Assembly: GCF_027942865.1 (NCBI RefSeq)
Contig: NC_134514.1
Location: 38,373,765 to 38,437,764 of the forward strand
Origin: Odontesthes bonariensis
Taxonomy: Eukaryota; Chordata; Actinopteri; Atheriniformes; Atherinopsidae
DNA length: 64,000 nucleotides
Direction: 5' to 3'
Every line of letters starts with the position of its first letter. The first letter of the stretch is position 1. This document shows, one piece after another, positions 47,401 to 61,862 of this stretch. The translations under genes and the position numbers were made by a program. The notes beneath the pieces are model-generated. The model did not search any database, had not been told where the DNA came from, and was given only the letters and a program-made list of their open reading frames with translations.

Positions 47401-50400
47401 AAAGTAGCAAGTCAGCCGCTGGTTACGCTTCCCATTGACCTTGTTATATACAGAGTCAAATTAACCTTCAATTGGTGCATAATTTAAGTCAAACAGAATA
47501 ATGTCAGCATCCTTATGGGGTATAATGTATATATTGATTTATATTTGCTTCAAATTAATTAAATACCCAATCCATTAGTCAAGCAAACTTGATTGGAATA
47601 ACAGCGGACTATTTTAGGAAACTCCTACGACAGGTCTGGATCACTCGTAAATTCTGTTCGTACCTGAAAGAAAACGTAAAATACGAAAAGATTGGTGAAT
47701 GCGCAAATTCTCTTAAATTACTCGTACGCACGATTTAAGAACAAATCTGTGCGTACGAACGGTTCTTGCATGAGGCCCATTGTTCCAACATTAACTGCAG
47801 TTCAACATTTATTAACTCCCCTCATAGCAATAGAACTGCAGTTACATCCAGTCACCATTTATTGAAGCAGAATCTCAAATCTTGGGGTCCAAACAGCAAA
47901 CTGATGCAGACACACACTGCACAAGTTCAAATGCTCACTTTGGCCTAAGTTTCTCACTTACTGTCCACTGTTGATTCTATGATGGTCTGATATTACTGCA
48001 TAAACCTAGCCTGGCTGACGCGTCCACAATCTCGATGAGATGGTGGTCTGGGAACTAGGTGTGCATTTTCTCGTATTTGAGGCGTGGTTTACGAATGCCT
48101 AGAGCCGTTTATTGGGCGCTACGAATGTCTATCAAATGGCGTCTGGTTCTTCCCATGCTGCTTTGCGCGCGAATCATAGCCAAGATGTATCACTTATACC
48201 AGATGATGACAGAAATTCGACGAGGAAGAAGAAGAAAAAAAAGTAAAATAAAAATAAATTTGCGCTCTTAGCTACTTACAGTGATGGTTTGGAGTAGATT
48301 CACCCTAGGATCATTTGAACCGTGACATCCAGCCAAGTAGCCCACCCGCAGTTTTTCCGATATTGGCTGAACATCAGCTGAGTTACTGAGTTATTCCGAA
48401 TAGCTTAGTACAAGCGCTAACAGACCCTGGCAGTATCTCCAAAATTACCACACTAAAATCACATGCCATTACACCAAACTTCTACAGTAGTACAAATATG
48501 GTCTGTACTCACAAAACGATGCATTTGGAAGTTTGTACATAGTCCAGGAGTTTATTATTATCAACACAAGCCTAATAGCTTCTCTGCTGCTAAAGCTGCG
48601 TCGACGTCACTTCTTGATCTGGGAGCTTCAAAGTAAGATGAGGGTTGATCTACTACTGTAGACAACAAATTATATGCTATATTCTACATGACTTTTTATG
48701 TTGTAGAGTTGTGAATTTATTTTATCAATGGAGAAATTGAGCAGCCTTGCTTTGTTGTCTACAGTAGTAGATCAACCCTCATCTTACTTTGAAGCTCCCA
48801 GATCAAGGAAGTGACGTCGACGCAGCCCTAGGGTGAATCTACTCCGAAACACTTTCTAAGGCTGCATCGAACGGAAACGTTGTGTCCGCTGCCATGTTGG
48901 ATTAACACTCTACAAGCTTCGGTGTAGCGCATAGACGTCGTCATCGTCTTGCTGCCCCCCCCCGTTCTGTGATTGGTTCCCAAACTCAGGCAAAAATAAG
49001 GGCGGTGGTTTCCAGGCTGACTTTGCAGTGAGAATGAAATCGCACGCAAAGCAGCATGGGAATTCCCAGGCAAGCATAAACCAAGCTAAAGTGTTAAAAA
49101 AACGTTAAAGCTGTGCAGTGCCCATACTTTCTGTGCTTACAACCAAGTATAAAATGCTTTTACCTTTTTTTTGGAGGTCTGCAGCCAGAGCCTGTTTGCG
49201 TTGGTTGATGCCTATAATCTTTCACTTTGTGCAGGGCAAGGCCAACACAGACCAATACATACAGTATATGCTACTGTCACGCCTATAAAACATCTGTCTG
49301 ATAATAAGCCATGATGGACATTAATTAAATGTAGTGGTCAGCTCCTCTGTTTGTCAGTAGCCAATTCAAATACTTCAGAGTGCATGAAGACTTTAGAGTG
49401 AGTTGCTCATAGATCAAGGAGCACTTTGGTCTTTCTGCAGTTAATATGCTGCAGGTTTCTACAGCATACAGCAGTCTTAAGCCTTTCAGGAGGAAAGGTG
49501 CATAACTAAGGTGTGTAGTTTAAATATAAAAATAACTGCATTCTGTTTTTGATTCTGTAAACCCTATATATAGGTGAGCAAACTCAACTTGACTTAACTT
49601 TATTTGTATTGCACCTTTCAAACACAAGTGTGACACAAAGTGCTTTACGCAGCAAAAGCAAAATTTTGACAAACAACCAAGACAAAAAGACCAAAAGTGT
49701 GATGGCATACAACATAATGCTTCTAGGCTAATATGTCCCTCACTTTTTTAAAGTGTTTACTCATGTACTCTGTGTGAATCCAATCAGAACCCCTTGGTGA
49801 AATGTCCAGAATTGCTCCTCATCTTTTTTCAGCAGACCTGTTTGTTGGCTCACTACAGTGGGTCTGGTTCTAGAGATTTTCTGGAGCAATGTTTATTTGC
49901 TCCAGACATCATGCTGAACTATATGTTCCTTTCCACTTGCTTCTTGCTATTTTGGATATGCTGTTGTCGGTAAATGCATGCTGTTTTGATAGCAAAGCAC
50001 CAAGGGGCTTCATCTGCTATTCTCAGTGTCTTGTAATGCAATGACAGCATTTTGTGTGTCATGTCCTGCCTCCTGCACACTGGAGTTTCCTCCACTACCC
50101 AACACAACAGTTCAAGCTGTGGGAGCATATCTCCAACATAAAGCCTCCTGCTGTTAAACACATGAACAGGAACTGCAGAAAAAGTCTGGAGCACATTGTC
50201 TGCCCTTTCTCCTCCACTGTTTATGGATTAAAATGAGTTGTCATTCGTTCATATAGTAGACATGTCGAGTAACATGTTTATGTTGATATCAGGAAAGAAA
50301 AGCTTCAACCTCCAGTCTTCACGATGTAAACTAAACAAAGCAATTTCCATTCCATATTTTTTTGCATCACATCATGCTTCCTAGTCCCTCTAACAGTTGC

Positions 50401-53400
50401 TCTACCTCACCCCCCCCCCTCAGAGTGTGCAGCTCCCACAAAAAATCTCCCTCTTTGATGATACATATTCTATAATATATCTTATTTTACCAGTATGATT
50501 ATATATATGACAGCCACTGTGTAGTAAAATGATTAGAGTGCACTAGACAATGGATGTAAGGCAATTTGATCAGAAAATATGAACAGCTTTAGTTTTAGTG
50601 CTGCAGCCCTGCATCACAGCTCAGTATAAGTTGGATTTTTTTTGCAGAGTGGCTGTCTGTTCCTACAAATTTGTCTTTCCATCCTTCCTTAACCTTATGA
50701 CATTTTACAATGAAGTCAAAGAACAGAGCTTAGGAAAAATCTTTTTTGGGGGGTAGTTACTTGCTGTGGACATTAACACCTCTACCTTCAAGCTCTTACC
50801 AGTCAAACCTGCCCATAAACGTTACATCTTATAGCCTTGCACCGTGGGCATGCCACGTGGGCTCTTTAGAACCAAAGTGGTTCCATCTAGCAGTGTTTGG
50901 GCATTCTTCCTACAGTCTGCACAACTGCCTTTGTTAGCTGAACATTATTAAATATTAAACCCTGTTTAAGTATTGGAAGAATATGAGTAAATTGATGGTG
51001 ACTGTCGTGCATTTTTTATTGATAGCTACCAACTGAGCTCAGAATGGGAATTGCTAGGCAGACAAACTGTAATAATAATGGTCACTACTCATGCTATTAG
51101 CAGCACCCAGTTCACATTTTGTAATCACATTACAAGTTGTCCAGCAGTGTGATGGTGAGCCAGCAGTATACTTTTAAATATACTGACAGTATACTGACGT
51201 CAAAGAAGCTAAATAGAGCTCAGCCAATGTTCATTTTATGATTTACACCTCTGCTTTTTTCCAGTGGGATATTTTGACATTTTCAGTAACACTGATTGAA
51301 GAACTATATCAAGAAGCACTTACCCATTATTATTTTTATCAGTTCAAAAAATGTTTACACCTTGAAAAGCTTATCTGCATCTAGTTGTTGTTCCTACTTG
51401 TTCATCATCTGCACTGCAGCAGAAAACACAGCAAGTCTAAGCAGAGAGTATTGGAGGAACATTGTGAGAATCTGATAACTTGCTTATAAAAATAAAAGTA
51501 AGATCTTGTTGTTTTATGTTGCCGTCCTCCTTCCAATCCTATAAAACGTCAGCCTCGTCTGAATGTCTGTTGTCTTGCCCGCAGGTGAAATGAGCTTCTC
51601 AAGAACAGCGCTGCCTGTATGTTTCTGCCTGCTGCAGTTTCTGTTGACAGTTTGCAAAGACTAAAAGGTCAAAGAGGCTCATGTGAGTTCAGTTTTTGCA
51701 TTCTGTTCCAGGCGCCTCAGTGCTTCTGCCGGTGTGTTTCCAGTCTTACTGATAGCAGCTGGTCAACCAAGCCCTGCTTATTCAATTTAACAGCAAATAT
51801 TGAGTCACAGCAGGAGCTTATGTCTGCTGCTGCTCTGCTGCCATGATAATTTAGTAAGGGGCTTTAAAACTATGGTGGCCTGCTGTGAAAGTGTGGATGT
51901 GTTGGGAACGTAGGTGTGTGTGTACATTATGAAAGCGAGAGAGGGCGACGCTTTGAATGTAGTGATGCAAATGTGGGTGTTCCTGTGTCAGGCTATGACT
52001 GTGTGTCTGTGTAAACTTGTGTGGCGGGAAAGTGGAGTGGAGAAACCCAGAAATCAGACCCATTGTTTGCTGTAAATCGAACAGCAATATTTGTAATGCA
52101 GCTCAGTGTTCAAGAATACACCTTGTATCACAGCAAGTGTTCTCCCTAATGGGAATTTGCTTTGTTTTTTCTCTCCATTTTCCCTTCTTATGTCAATCAT
52201 TTTATTATGATCTGACTGTGTCATTTTGTCATTAAGTTGGCTACCTCTCATTGATTCATCGACGGAACACTTTATTCACTGTTTGGGGATACCTGAGCAT
52301 TAATTCAATTTCTATTTTTAAACAACTAACAGTCCAAATCCAAAGATACGTATTTTACACTGATCTTAGGCAAGAAAAGCAGCAAAACTCCTGTGCAAAC
52401 TTCCCTGCTCTACTGTACTCGGGAGAAGCCGAACGGCACCGAAAGGATCCGAGTAGTCCCGAGGGAACACGAGAACGGCGGTAGCTAAGCTACTAGCACA
52501 CCTGTGGAGTACTGCACACCTCTACGGTTATGACAGCGTTAAGCAGCGTACTGCCATGACCATCCACGTCGTCACCTTGTGTCCGTTGTGTGAAACCACA
52601 ACAGATACACTGTACACTGTTCCAAGCTACGCTAAAGTAATAAAGAAGGGTAAAAGAAACCTCTGGAGTCGCTGCAGTTTTTCTGACAGAGGACTAAGGC
52701 CTGTGTACACCAGCATCCAAAAGATCATTTTCAACTCCCATCTTAAAGGATAACTGCGGTATTTTCAACATTAAGCCTCTTTTCTGAGTCGTCTGCAATG
52801 TTTTAGAACCCCCCTCACCGCTTTTTTGATGTTTACTGCTGTCTCCGGTATTTGCCTAATTTTGATTCTTCTCAACCTGCTTCAGAATGGCAAGTCATGT
52901 GCATGTCCAAAAAGGTCCGTAAAAGCACCATAAAGGTCCGTTTTCAAAATCATCAACTCACCGGAGTGGTTACTGGTGTGCACTGGTAATCCATATCAAA
53001 TTTCGTTTTATTTGACATTTTGTACTGGATGTTCGTTGATATTACTCCGCCCCCGCTAAGAAAATAGTTCGAGCATGAACGAGCTGCCAAATAAAACACG
53101 ACAGAAGCAACTTTTGGATACATTAGATAAATAAATGTATTTAATGTATCCATACCTATTTTATGTTATTCCAATTGTACTGTCATCATGGCCTTTAACA
53201 TTTAACATGCAGACTGAACCTGTGTAGTCTGAGATGTAGCTCTTGCCTTGGAGGCCTGAACTGCCAAACTTTTAACTAATGAATAAAGTTGACGAGACAA
53301 AATATCAAAAGTATTTGGTTAATTCTATCAAAAAGTGTAAAGTATTTCATATTCTTCCTTTGTATTTTCCATAACCTTCCAACTTTTTCTAATTTGGAGT

Positions 53401-56400
53401 TACATTTTATGTTGAGAAATAACTTAACAACTACTAATTTGCCACTAGTGATTTAATAGCCGAACCACTAACTACAAAACAAACAGAAACTGCTCCAGAA
53501 ACTGAAGCATAGCTATACCTTTTACAGAAGGTTTTATGTCGCCTCATGAATGCTGTGTTCCTTCCATATATGACTTTTTCTGTTTCTGAAGGTTTGTGCA
53601 CAGTACAGATTTAGTTCTGATTGGCTGCCTGCAGTGTTACTAAAGCCTGTGATTCAGCACTTTGATACTTAGCGTTTATTATCCGCTCATAGATGGGCAA
53701 AGGACAGAATAAACATGTAGCAGAAGTGTCATTGCTTACTGTGTTGCTTTAGCCCATTTTTAAAATGAACTAAAGATAATGGTCTTGCAGCTGGTGTGAC
53801 TCGGCTCCTTAGAGGATGTAAGGAAGGAGAAGTAAGTTCTTATTTTCAGGTGAATTGACACCACAGAAACCTTTGAGAGAGCAGGAGCCTTTGCAGAAGC
53901 TTAATTCCCCGTCTGTGTTTTGAACAAATGAACCATAGTTGTTAAAGAAATAAACTTGTTGGTTAGGGTTTGCAGCGTCAAACCAGCGTCACCAGAGTGA
54001 AATGCCTCTGGTTGGTCATTTTTCATGTTAGATGCACTGATATATACCAGTCTTTAAAACCCACTGCAAACTGGTAGTTAAAGGGATAGTTCGCCTCTTT
54101 TGACATCTGCCAGCAGCCGCGCCTGTTAAGTTGTTTGCTGCTCGGAAGCAGGGGACTGCTCAGTCTGCACTTCGGTCTGCACAGTTTACACAGCAGGCAG
54201 TGATACGAAGGGGGAGAAAATAGCACCAAGCGATTGTGAGCTCTGACTTTTTCCTGGAGAACAATTTTGTGATGCAAATGTATTACTCTTTTGAACACAT
54301 ATTGTTTTGAGAAGCAAAACGCTTTATTTTTTTAAACCCCAGCGGACTAGCCGGACTACCTTCGTCAACGCCAAAACGAGGCCTGAACTCGGCTCACAGT
54401 ACGCAGTGGGGGGTAAGAAAATGTTCATAAACGATATTGCTAATATGGGATGTCATACAGCTTCATGTCAAAAGAGGCGAACTATCCCTTTAAGCTTTGT
54501 CAAGCCCACATTAGCCTTTGGTTTAAGGCGGATTTTGCTGTTATAATTGGTCCTGATCATCATCTTTGTACCAATTACTCCTTTGTGGAAGAAAAACAAA
54601 AAAACTTTGATGGGATCTGTGCACCCTCTTTGTTTTTCAAGTAACCAGAGGCTCAGTTTTCAGCCAACAGTAGTAACAGAGGCATGATCCACATGCAAGA
54701 AACATTTCTAAATTAAATAGTCACTGCTTACTGGATGGTGCACGCTGTATTATCACAAGCTGGCTTTTGTTTGTGCCCATTGAGGTAAGATGCTTTGCAC
54801 TGGGAAGCTATTTCTGCAGTTTAATGGAGTAGCCTACATGGTGTTACTCCTGAGAGCATCTGTAGCCACAGTAGTGTGTGGAAATGAAGATTTGACTGGA
54901 CGGAGAATGACTTTTGTATATCCAGTTTACTCTCTTTAAAACCATTTATTCTGTCCTGATTTGTGTTGTACTAATCATCTCAGAATTTCTTAAGATGATG
55001 CTTTATTAGTTCTTCTTCTCCTTTATGTGGTCTTCTTTTTTTAAAAATTTTCTATTTATTTTCCAGTTCCATCACTTTCAGAAAAAAAAAGTAACTTTTT
55101 ATGTCTCCTCCACAGTGATGGCTGTGGACAGTGGCACAGTGTTCTTACGCTATTCTGTATTTGTCTGTTCTCCTCTTGGGAGTGCACTTAATTGCCTTGA
55201 ATGTCTTCAAATTCAACACAAAAATAATCTAAGGTGGGAGATTGTAATGCTATTGCACATTTGGTTTTATTCTGATTAGGTGACTAGAATCTGAAAAATC
55301 TACCCCATAAATTCCCTCAGAGGCTACATTCCATACTGTATTTCATAAATCTTCATCCAGAAAAGCCAAACTTAAACTATCACTAACACCTTAACTGCAG
55401 AAAACAAGGTTACAGTGAACCAAGAGGAAGCTTTCATTAAAGCTATGGTAGGTAATCCTAGAGAGCTAGCAAGAGAGCTAGCAAGATTCGAAAGTGTCCA
55501 CTCCTCTAAGCTCCACCCCCCCCTCCCCATTCCGTCAGTGCTTCATCCAAAGCCGGTGGAACCGCATGCGCACATGGAGCAGGGAGCCGGCAGAGGGGGG
55601 CGTAGGCAGAAAGCAGAGGCATCTGATTGGTTTTTTGTAGGCGACCAATCCGATTGGTCAGCTTTTTCTCAGTCCTGCAGCTGCCACAGAGGTCTGATTA
55701 TTTTCGTCCCTTTTTCTAAATACATCTTGTATAGATTTCTCTCAGGATAGACGGACCATTTCACCCAGTATTACAAAATGTGTTTCTGAACAGGATTACC
55801 TACCATGTCTTTAACTGTGGATGATTGGAAGAAAGTGACATTCAGCGAGGAATCACTAATCTGCATTGGATAAGGATATGGTACCAGAACTTTTGATTGG
55901 TGCAGGTACTATGAAGTATATAAAGATGACTGCATAAAGAAAACAAGCAAATTTCCACAGTTACCAATGATATGGGGCTGATGTCAGGTAAACTTTACCT
56001 AAGGACCAGAGGAGATGGCAGTAATTACTTCTACAGTAAATGCACAGGTGGACATGGACATTTTTTTACACTTTTCTCATTATATCAGTTGATAGGAGGT
56101 TTTGTGATACTGAGGTCAGTACTCAGGATGAGAATGATTCGTGCCACAGAACAAGAAATGTTCAAACTTTTCTGCTGGAAAAACATATCAATTCAATGAC
56201 AGCAAACAAGGCAAGGCAAGGCAATTTTATTTGTAAAGCACAATTCGTACACAAGGTAATTCAAAGTGCTTTACAGCTACATAAAATCAAAAGAAGGCAA
56301 TAAAATCATTAAAAAAATAAAATAAAATAATCATTAATTAATTAATTTAAAAGTGAGTGCAGATAAAATACTTTCAGGTGTCAGATGCACAGCTAAATAG

Positions 56401-59400
56401 AAGTGTTTTCAGCCTGGATTTAAACATTGTCAGAGCTGAGGCCTGTCTCACAAACAGTCAGGATCTGTCTGATTGAAAACTCACAGGCTCCATCCTGCAG
56501 AGTTAATGTCTGAAGTCCATGCTGCAAATGTTTCATGCTGTCATAAAAGCCAGAGGAGGTACAGAGTAGTAAAGAGTCTTTTTTTCTTTGTTTGATAATG
56601 ATTTCTAATGTAATTGTTTGTTTGTTTTTTACTCCACTCATTAAAAGTTTTTGAGGGGTTTTATAACGGCAGAATATGTTTATTAAATTTTTTTGTAAGT
56701 AGATTACAGAACGGTGTGTTGGTGAGCACAGTCGCCTCTCAGAGGGCTCCTGGTTCGAATCCCAGCTCGAATCTTGTAACTTGGTACATCTGTGAAGGCA
56801 CCATTAATGCTGATAGGTACATAAAGGTTTTTGAGCAACATAAACCCATACAAGAATCTACTTTTTCAGGGACATCCCTGTTTATTTCAGCAAGACAATG
56901 CCAAGCCACATTCTGCACGTGTTACGACTGCGTGGCTTCATAGTAAAAGACTGGCCTGCCTGAGGTCCACACCTGTCTCCCATTGAAAATGTGTGGCGAG
57001 CTATGAAGCGCCTGAAGTCATATGTCGAGCAAGCTTCAAGAGCACATGTCCCTGTCCTAGCTTTTTTAGAACGTATTGCAGGCATCAAATTTAAGATGAG
57101 TGAATATTAAAATGATTTAAACATGACATATTGTCTTCTGTAGTTTATTCAATTTATAATAGACCCAACAGTGGCTCACTTCCCGTCAAGTGATTTAAAA
57201 TAAAAAAGTGGTATTGCAGTAAACTTTAGTCTGTCCTCATAGAACCTAAGCTATATATCTCACTATTTGACATCAATGGTATTTTCTTTTTTCCTACAAA
57301 GCACCACTGGCATATTGTCAGACTTCAGCTAGTGTCAGTAGAAAAGCCTGAATAGTGGTGTTAACACTGGAACACAGTGAGTACCTTTTAACTTATATTG
57401 CAGCTTCCTGTGCCTCTATCTTGAAACCTCCAAAGAATTGAAGGAATTAGCAGAACTGGTATGAAGTCATTGTGTTGTGGAAATAAGTTGGATGAGGACG
57501 CTGGAACCCACTGTCTGACAACTGATCCCCTCATTTCGACAGAACTATTCACCATCAATCCTCGGTTGCTTCGGTCCGGTGAGACGCCTGTCTCCTGGTG
57601 TTGTTTTCCTGTCATTGGTTTGTATTATTGCTTTTTTTGGATAAGTTTTTCTGGACATTAAGCATTAAAATAAATGAGGATGAAACTAACCTCAGGAGAG
57701 AGATTTATGGGATAAAACACAACTATGATGTAAACTCCTTGAGGTAAATGATCATATTTAAAGACATATGATGACACAGTATTGTCCATGTCAGTATCGA
57801 TCTGTGTAGGGCTGTATGATCCTAAACAACTTTGCTTTTTGTAAAAAACTATTGCACTGCAACCAAATGACCTGACTAGCTCAATGTGGAGATCAGGTGT
57901 TGTTTGAGGTGGTTGCATGATGTTTATTAGATAAATGTTTACTAGATTGGTCCCACTGAACCTCAGGCTTCCAGGTTATCCCTTCGTTAGGACTAAAACT
58001 CTTTACTCAGTGTGCCAATGAACGTGCACGCTTGAAAACCAAGTAGGGGTCTGTTGTCCTTGTCTGTGTACACGTTTACCACAGAATATAAATCTGTTTT
58101 TTTTTGCAGGTTAGAATAGAGCAGACTAGCAAAGCTAGAAGTATATCACTAACGTTATGTGACCTGATTGTTGATGGAGAGTGGTTGTTTGGGTGAAGGT
58201 AGAGGCCAGCAAAAAGGCCCTTTTTGCATGACTGTGGTAACCTCAGCACTACCATTGTAAGAAAAACGATGTATTCACCCACCTGTTTACTATGAAACAA
58301 ATATTTCATAACATCATACGTAACACAATGTGACACAAAAATGTGCATCTTTGACTCAAACATATGCCCATTTGGGTCGGAAGCAATTAAAGAATGAAGC
58401 CATTTGTGTTGATGAAATATTTGGTTTGTATTAATTCCTAAGTTATCAGGTTGTCATTTGAATGGCTGTGGATCAGTTGACCAGTTGGTTTCTGCACTGA
58501 CGTCCTCTGCAGCAGTAGTGCTTGCACATTTGTGTTTGCTGGGCCCAATCGACTCCCTGCACAGGGCAGAGAGTTTTGCTGTATCTAGAAAGCTCCACCA
58601 GAGTTTGATCTGGATGTAGTGACAATGGAGCTGAGTGTGTTTAATTTCAGCAGCAGAGCAAACAAGGTTATTGTTGCAGTTGGGACTTCATTCTAGTATC
58701 TTTCTCACACATAGGTGCACAGCCACACAATCTGTCATGAATGTGAGCTGTAGTGGAAGCCTTTTGCAGAGCATTTCAGCTGGCAGTGCTGTTACCACTG
58801 ATGGCTTTAGTGCTGTACTTTTCAGCTTTTACAAGAAATACCCAAGAAGGTTTTTGTTTTGTTTGGGTGCTTGTTTTTTAATCATATACAGGGGCCTCAA
58901 ATACATTATTCAAATAAGGGGGGTTTCCCTGCTTACCTGCTTCACACATAGGGGATTTATAAGCATTAAGGGGGATACTTCTTGTGATGTCAACTATCGT
59001 TTCCTGTTCTTACCTTAGATAGCATTTAGCTGCTTTCCTCCAACTTGAGGATTTCTTTTAACTATGTTTTCAGACCTAACTGTGTTATGATTTGTTATCA
59101 CTCTCCATCTCCTCTACAGCTTAGTTCATACTGAACATGACTGAACATCTGGCATGTTTCAAAAAGCTGTCAGAGGAGGAGTTGCGAGTGATGCCCCAGC
59201 TAATGAGCGAAAGAGACGGGTCATGTGACGCAACAGGGCGAACGCTTATTATCAGTCTTTTATTAGGTTGCTCCCTTATCTCTCATTACTGTGGCATGTT
59301 AGTCTCAATCTTTTTTTTTTTTTAAACACACCAACAGCATGATTTGAAGTAAGCCCTGCATTGTGACTTCGGGAAACCAAGCGGATGAAGCTGGGTCTTT

Positions 59401-61831
59401 CCTTTAACTGACGTGCTGCTTGAAATAATCCAGATACAGAATACCTTTAATCACTTCACTAACAAAAAAAGATCAACTCAGTACAACGTGTACAAAATTA
59501 TAACTTACAAAGAAAGATAATCACAACGATTTTAAATGCTAGGTGGTGGTTAACAGAAAATACGGGGACCCGCCCACCTCTCTCTAAGACACCTGCTCGC
59601 AGATGAACCATGACAAACATATCCACGTGACCACCTTATTCCCAAATATCCTCATGATCATAATACAGACAAAATATACATTCAACAGTTAACATCCAAA
59701 TACTATCATGAAATGAACTTGCCCTAATCTCATTTATGGCCCCTACACCCTGGTGAAATTGATTTTCCTTTGTTTTCATTGTTGTTCCTGCAAACAGTTT
59801 GTCTCAGTAAAGTATAGATGAAAGGAATCCGGCTTTTACTGAGCAAGACTGAAGAATGATGTGTGAAACCATTTAAACATTTAATGTGTCTCAGGATAAT
59901 CTACAGTCTTTTCTGCCAATAGTTTTAATGCTGTCAACAGAATGATGATAAATACGATTGCAGATTATATTCAAGTTTTGGAACCATCTCTCCTGATTTG
60001 ACCTCTTTCCTCCCTGTTTCTGTGCCACTCCAGTTACTGATGTGGAATTGAAGCGGCTGAAAGATGCCTTCAAGAGAACCAGTGGCCTCTCGTATTACAT
60101 GACCCAGCAGTGCTTCTACAGGGAAGTGCTTGGAGATGGAGTTCCCCCTAAAGTTGCAGAGGTAAGCCACTATGATGTCACGCAGTGTCATGTAGTTTAA
60201 GTGAAAAGTTGTGGCTACGGTTAAATGCTTCATGATCTCCAGGAAGCCACTGAAATTCCAGTCAGCAGTGTGGCAGCAGTCTCTTGAGCTCTGTAAACCA
60301 GCGGCCCACTAGTTACAGGAATATTTACATTAACATCACTAATGGAATGAATATCTGCAGTTAATGTTTTGAATACGTTTACAGCTGCTGGTATAAATAA
60401 AGTATTTTCAATTCAATTCTGGTCAGGTATGCAACTCAGATTTAAGGTGAACTTGAAGATACTCGTCCCCCTGCAGCAGCTGATTATGCACAAAGGTGTG
60501 ACAGTATGTGTTGTACACATACAGCTAAAACAGCACTCAGTGTGCCTTCTGTCTGTTTATGCCAATGCACTCACTTTCTGAAAGAGAAACTTTTGAGCTG
60601 GAGTTGGACCCACAGCGATTTGCCAGGGCACCTCCCTTCCTGCAGATAGAAACTGGGACTTCCCTGCTCATACTCATCAGGTTTTAGTTGCCCTTTTTTT
60701 AATTGACATTTTTGGGGGCCAAGCAGCGAAGCTGCGAAGGCACCCATTGTCTTAGTAGCTTTTCCTATTATTATTGATCTACTTTCTTCTGCAATTGAAG
60801 TCTATGGCAGCCCCTAGAACGCTATGGTAAAAGGTTAGAGCAATAGCCGTGGCCTAGTGGTGAGGGAGGTGGACTTAAGATCAGAGGGTTGCAAGTTCAA
60901 ATCCCGCCATTACCTCTCCCTACACCTCTATCCATGGCTGAAGTGCCCTTGAGCAAGGCACCTAACCCCACATTGCTCCAGGGACTGTAACCAATACCCT
61001 GTATCTAAATAGCTGTAAGTCGCTTTGGATAAAAAGCGTCAGCTAAGTGCAATGCAATGCAATGCAACGCAACGCAATGCATTGCAATAACGAAGCTGTT
61101 TAAAGCTGCAGTCTGCAACTCTTTTTCAAGCATAATGCCTGGAACTGTCCGGGGATTCTGAAAGTAGTACATTAAATACCCCAATACAAAAAAAAACGAG
61201 TTCTCTAGGTCCCCTATATGTCCCGCTAGGTCCCTCCAAAGCCAGCAGGTTTGTTTACAAAATTGCAGACCGGACCGGTAAAAGGTAACCAATCAGGTTT
61301 ACGAGCTGGGCTCTGCTGCCTGTCAATCACCGATTGTGCACGCGCGATACAAGGTAGGCTCGTCCCCACGCTTATTTATCTAGACTATTGAACTTCATTA
61401 CGGGCTAGTCTACTTACTGTGTCTTCCATGATCGCAAATGACAGGTGAGTTGATGAATGAGGAGTCGTGTAAGCGCATCTGGCGTGCACGTCTACGTGCA
61501 CGAGTTCTCATGTGTTTTGATGGGGCGGGACAGGAAGTTGAATAACTTTTTATTTTTCGGTTAAAAAATTAAGCATTTCTTGCATTTTGCGACTACGGAG
61601 GTCACCGTTTTCAACTTCAAGCGTTCTGATAGATCATGTAAACTCTTAAAATGCCAAAAAGTAGGACTTTACGTATGACAACAACAAATCCTGCAGACTG
61701 CAGCTTTAAGAGCTGTAACACTTTTTTATTTACATTATTAACTATTTACATTAACAACCAGTAGGTGTCGCAATTCAATGTTATCAATGCTGTCTTTTAA
61801 TGTCTGAGCCTGGTAAAGCATTATTACTTCG

Positions 61832-61862
<31 letters not shown>

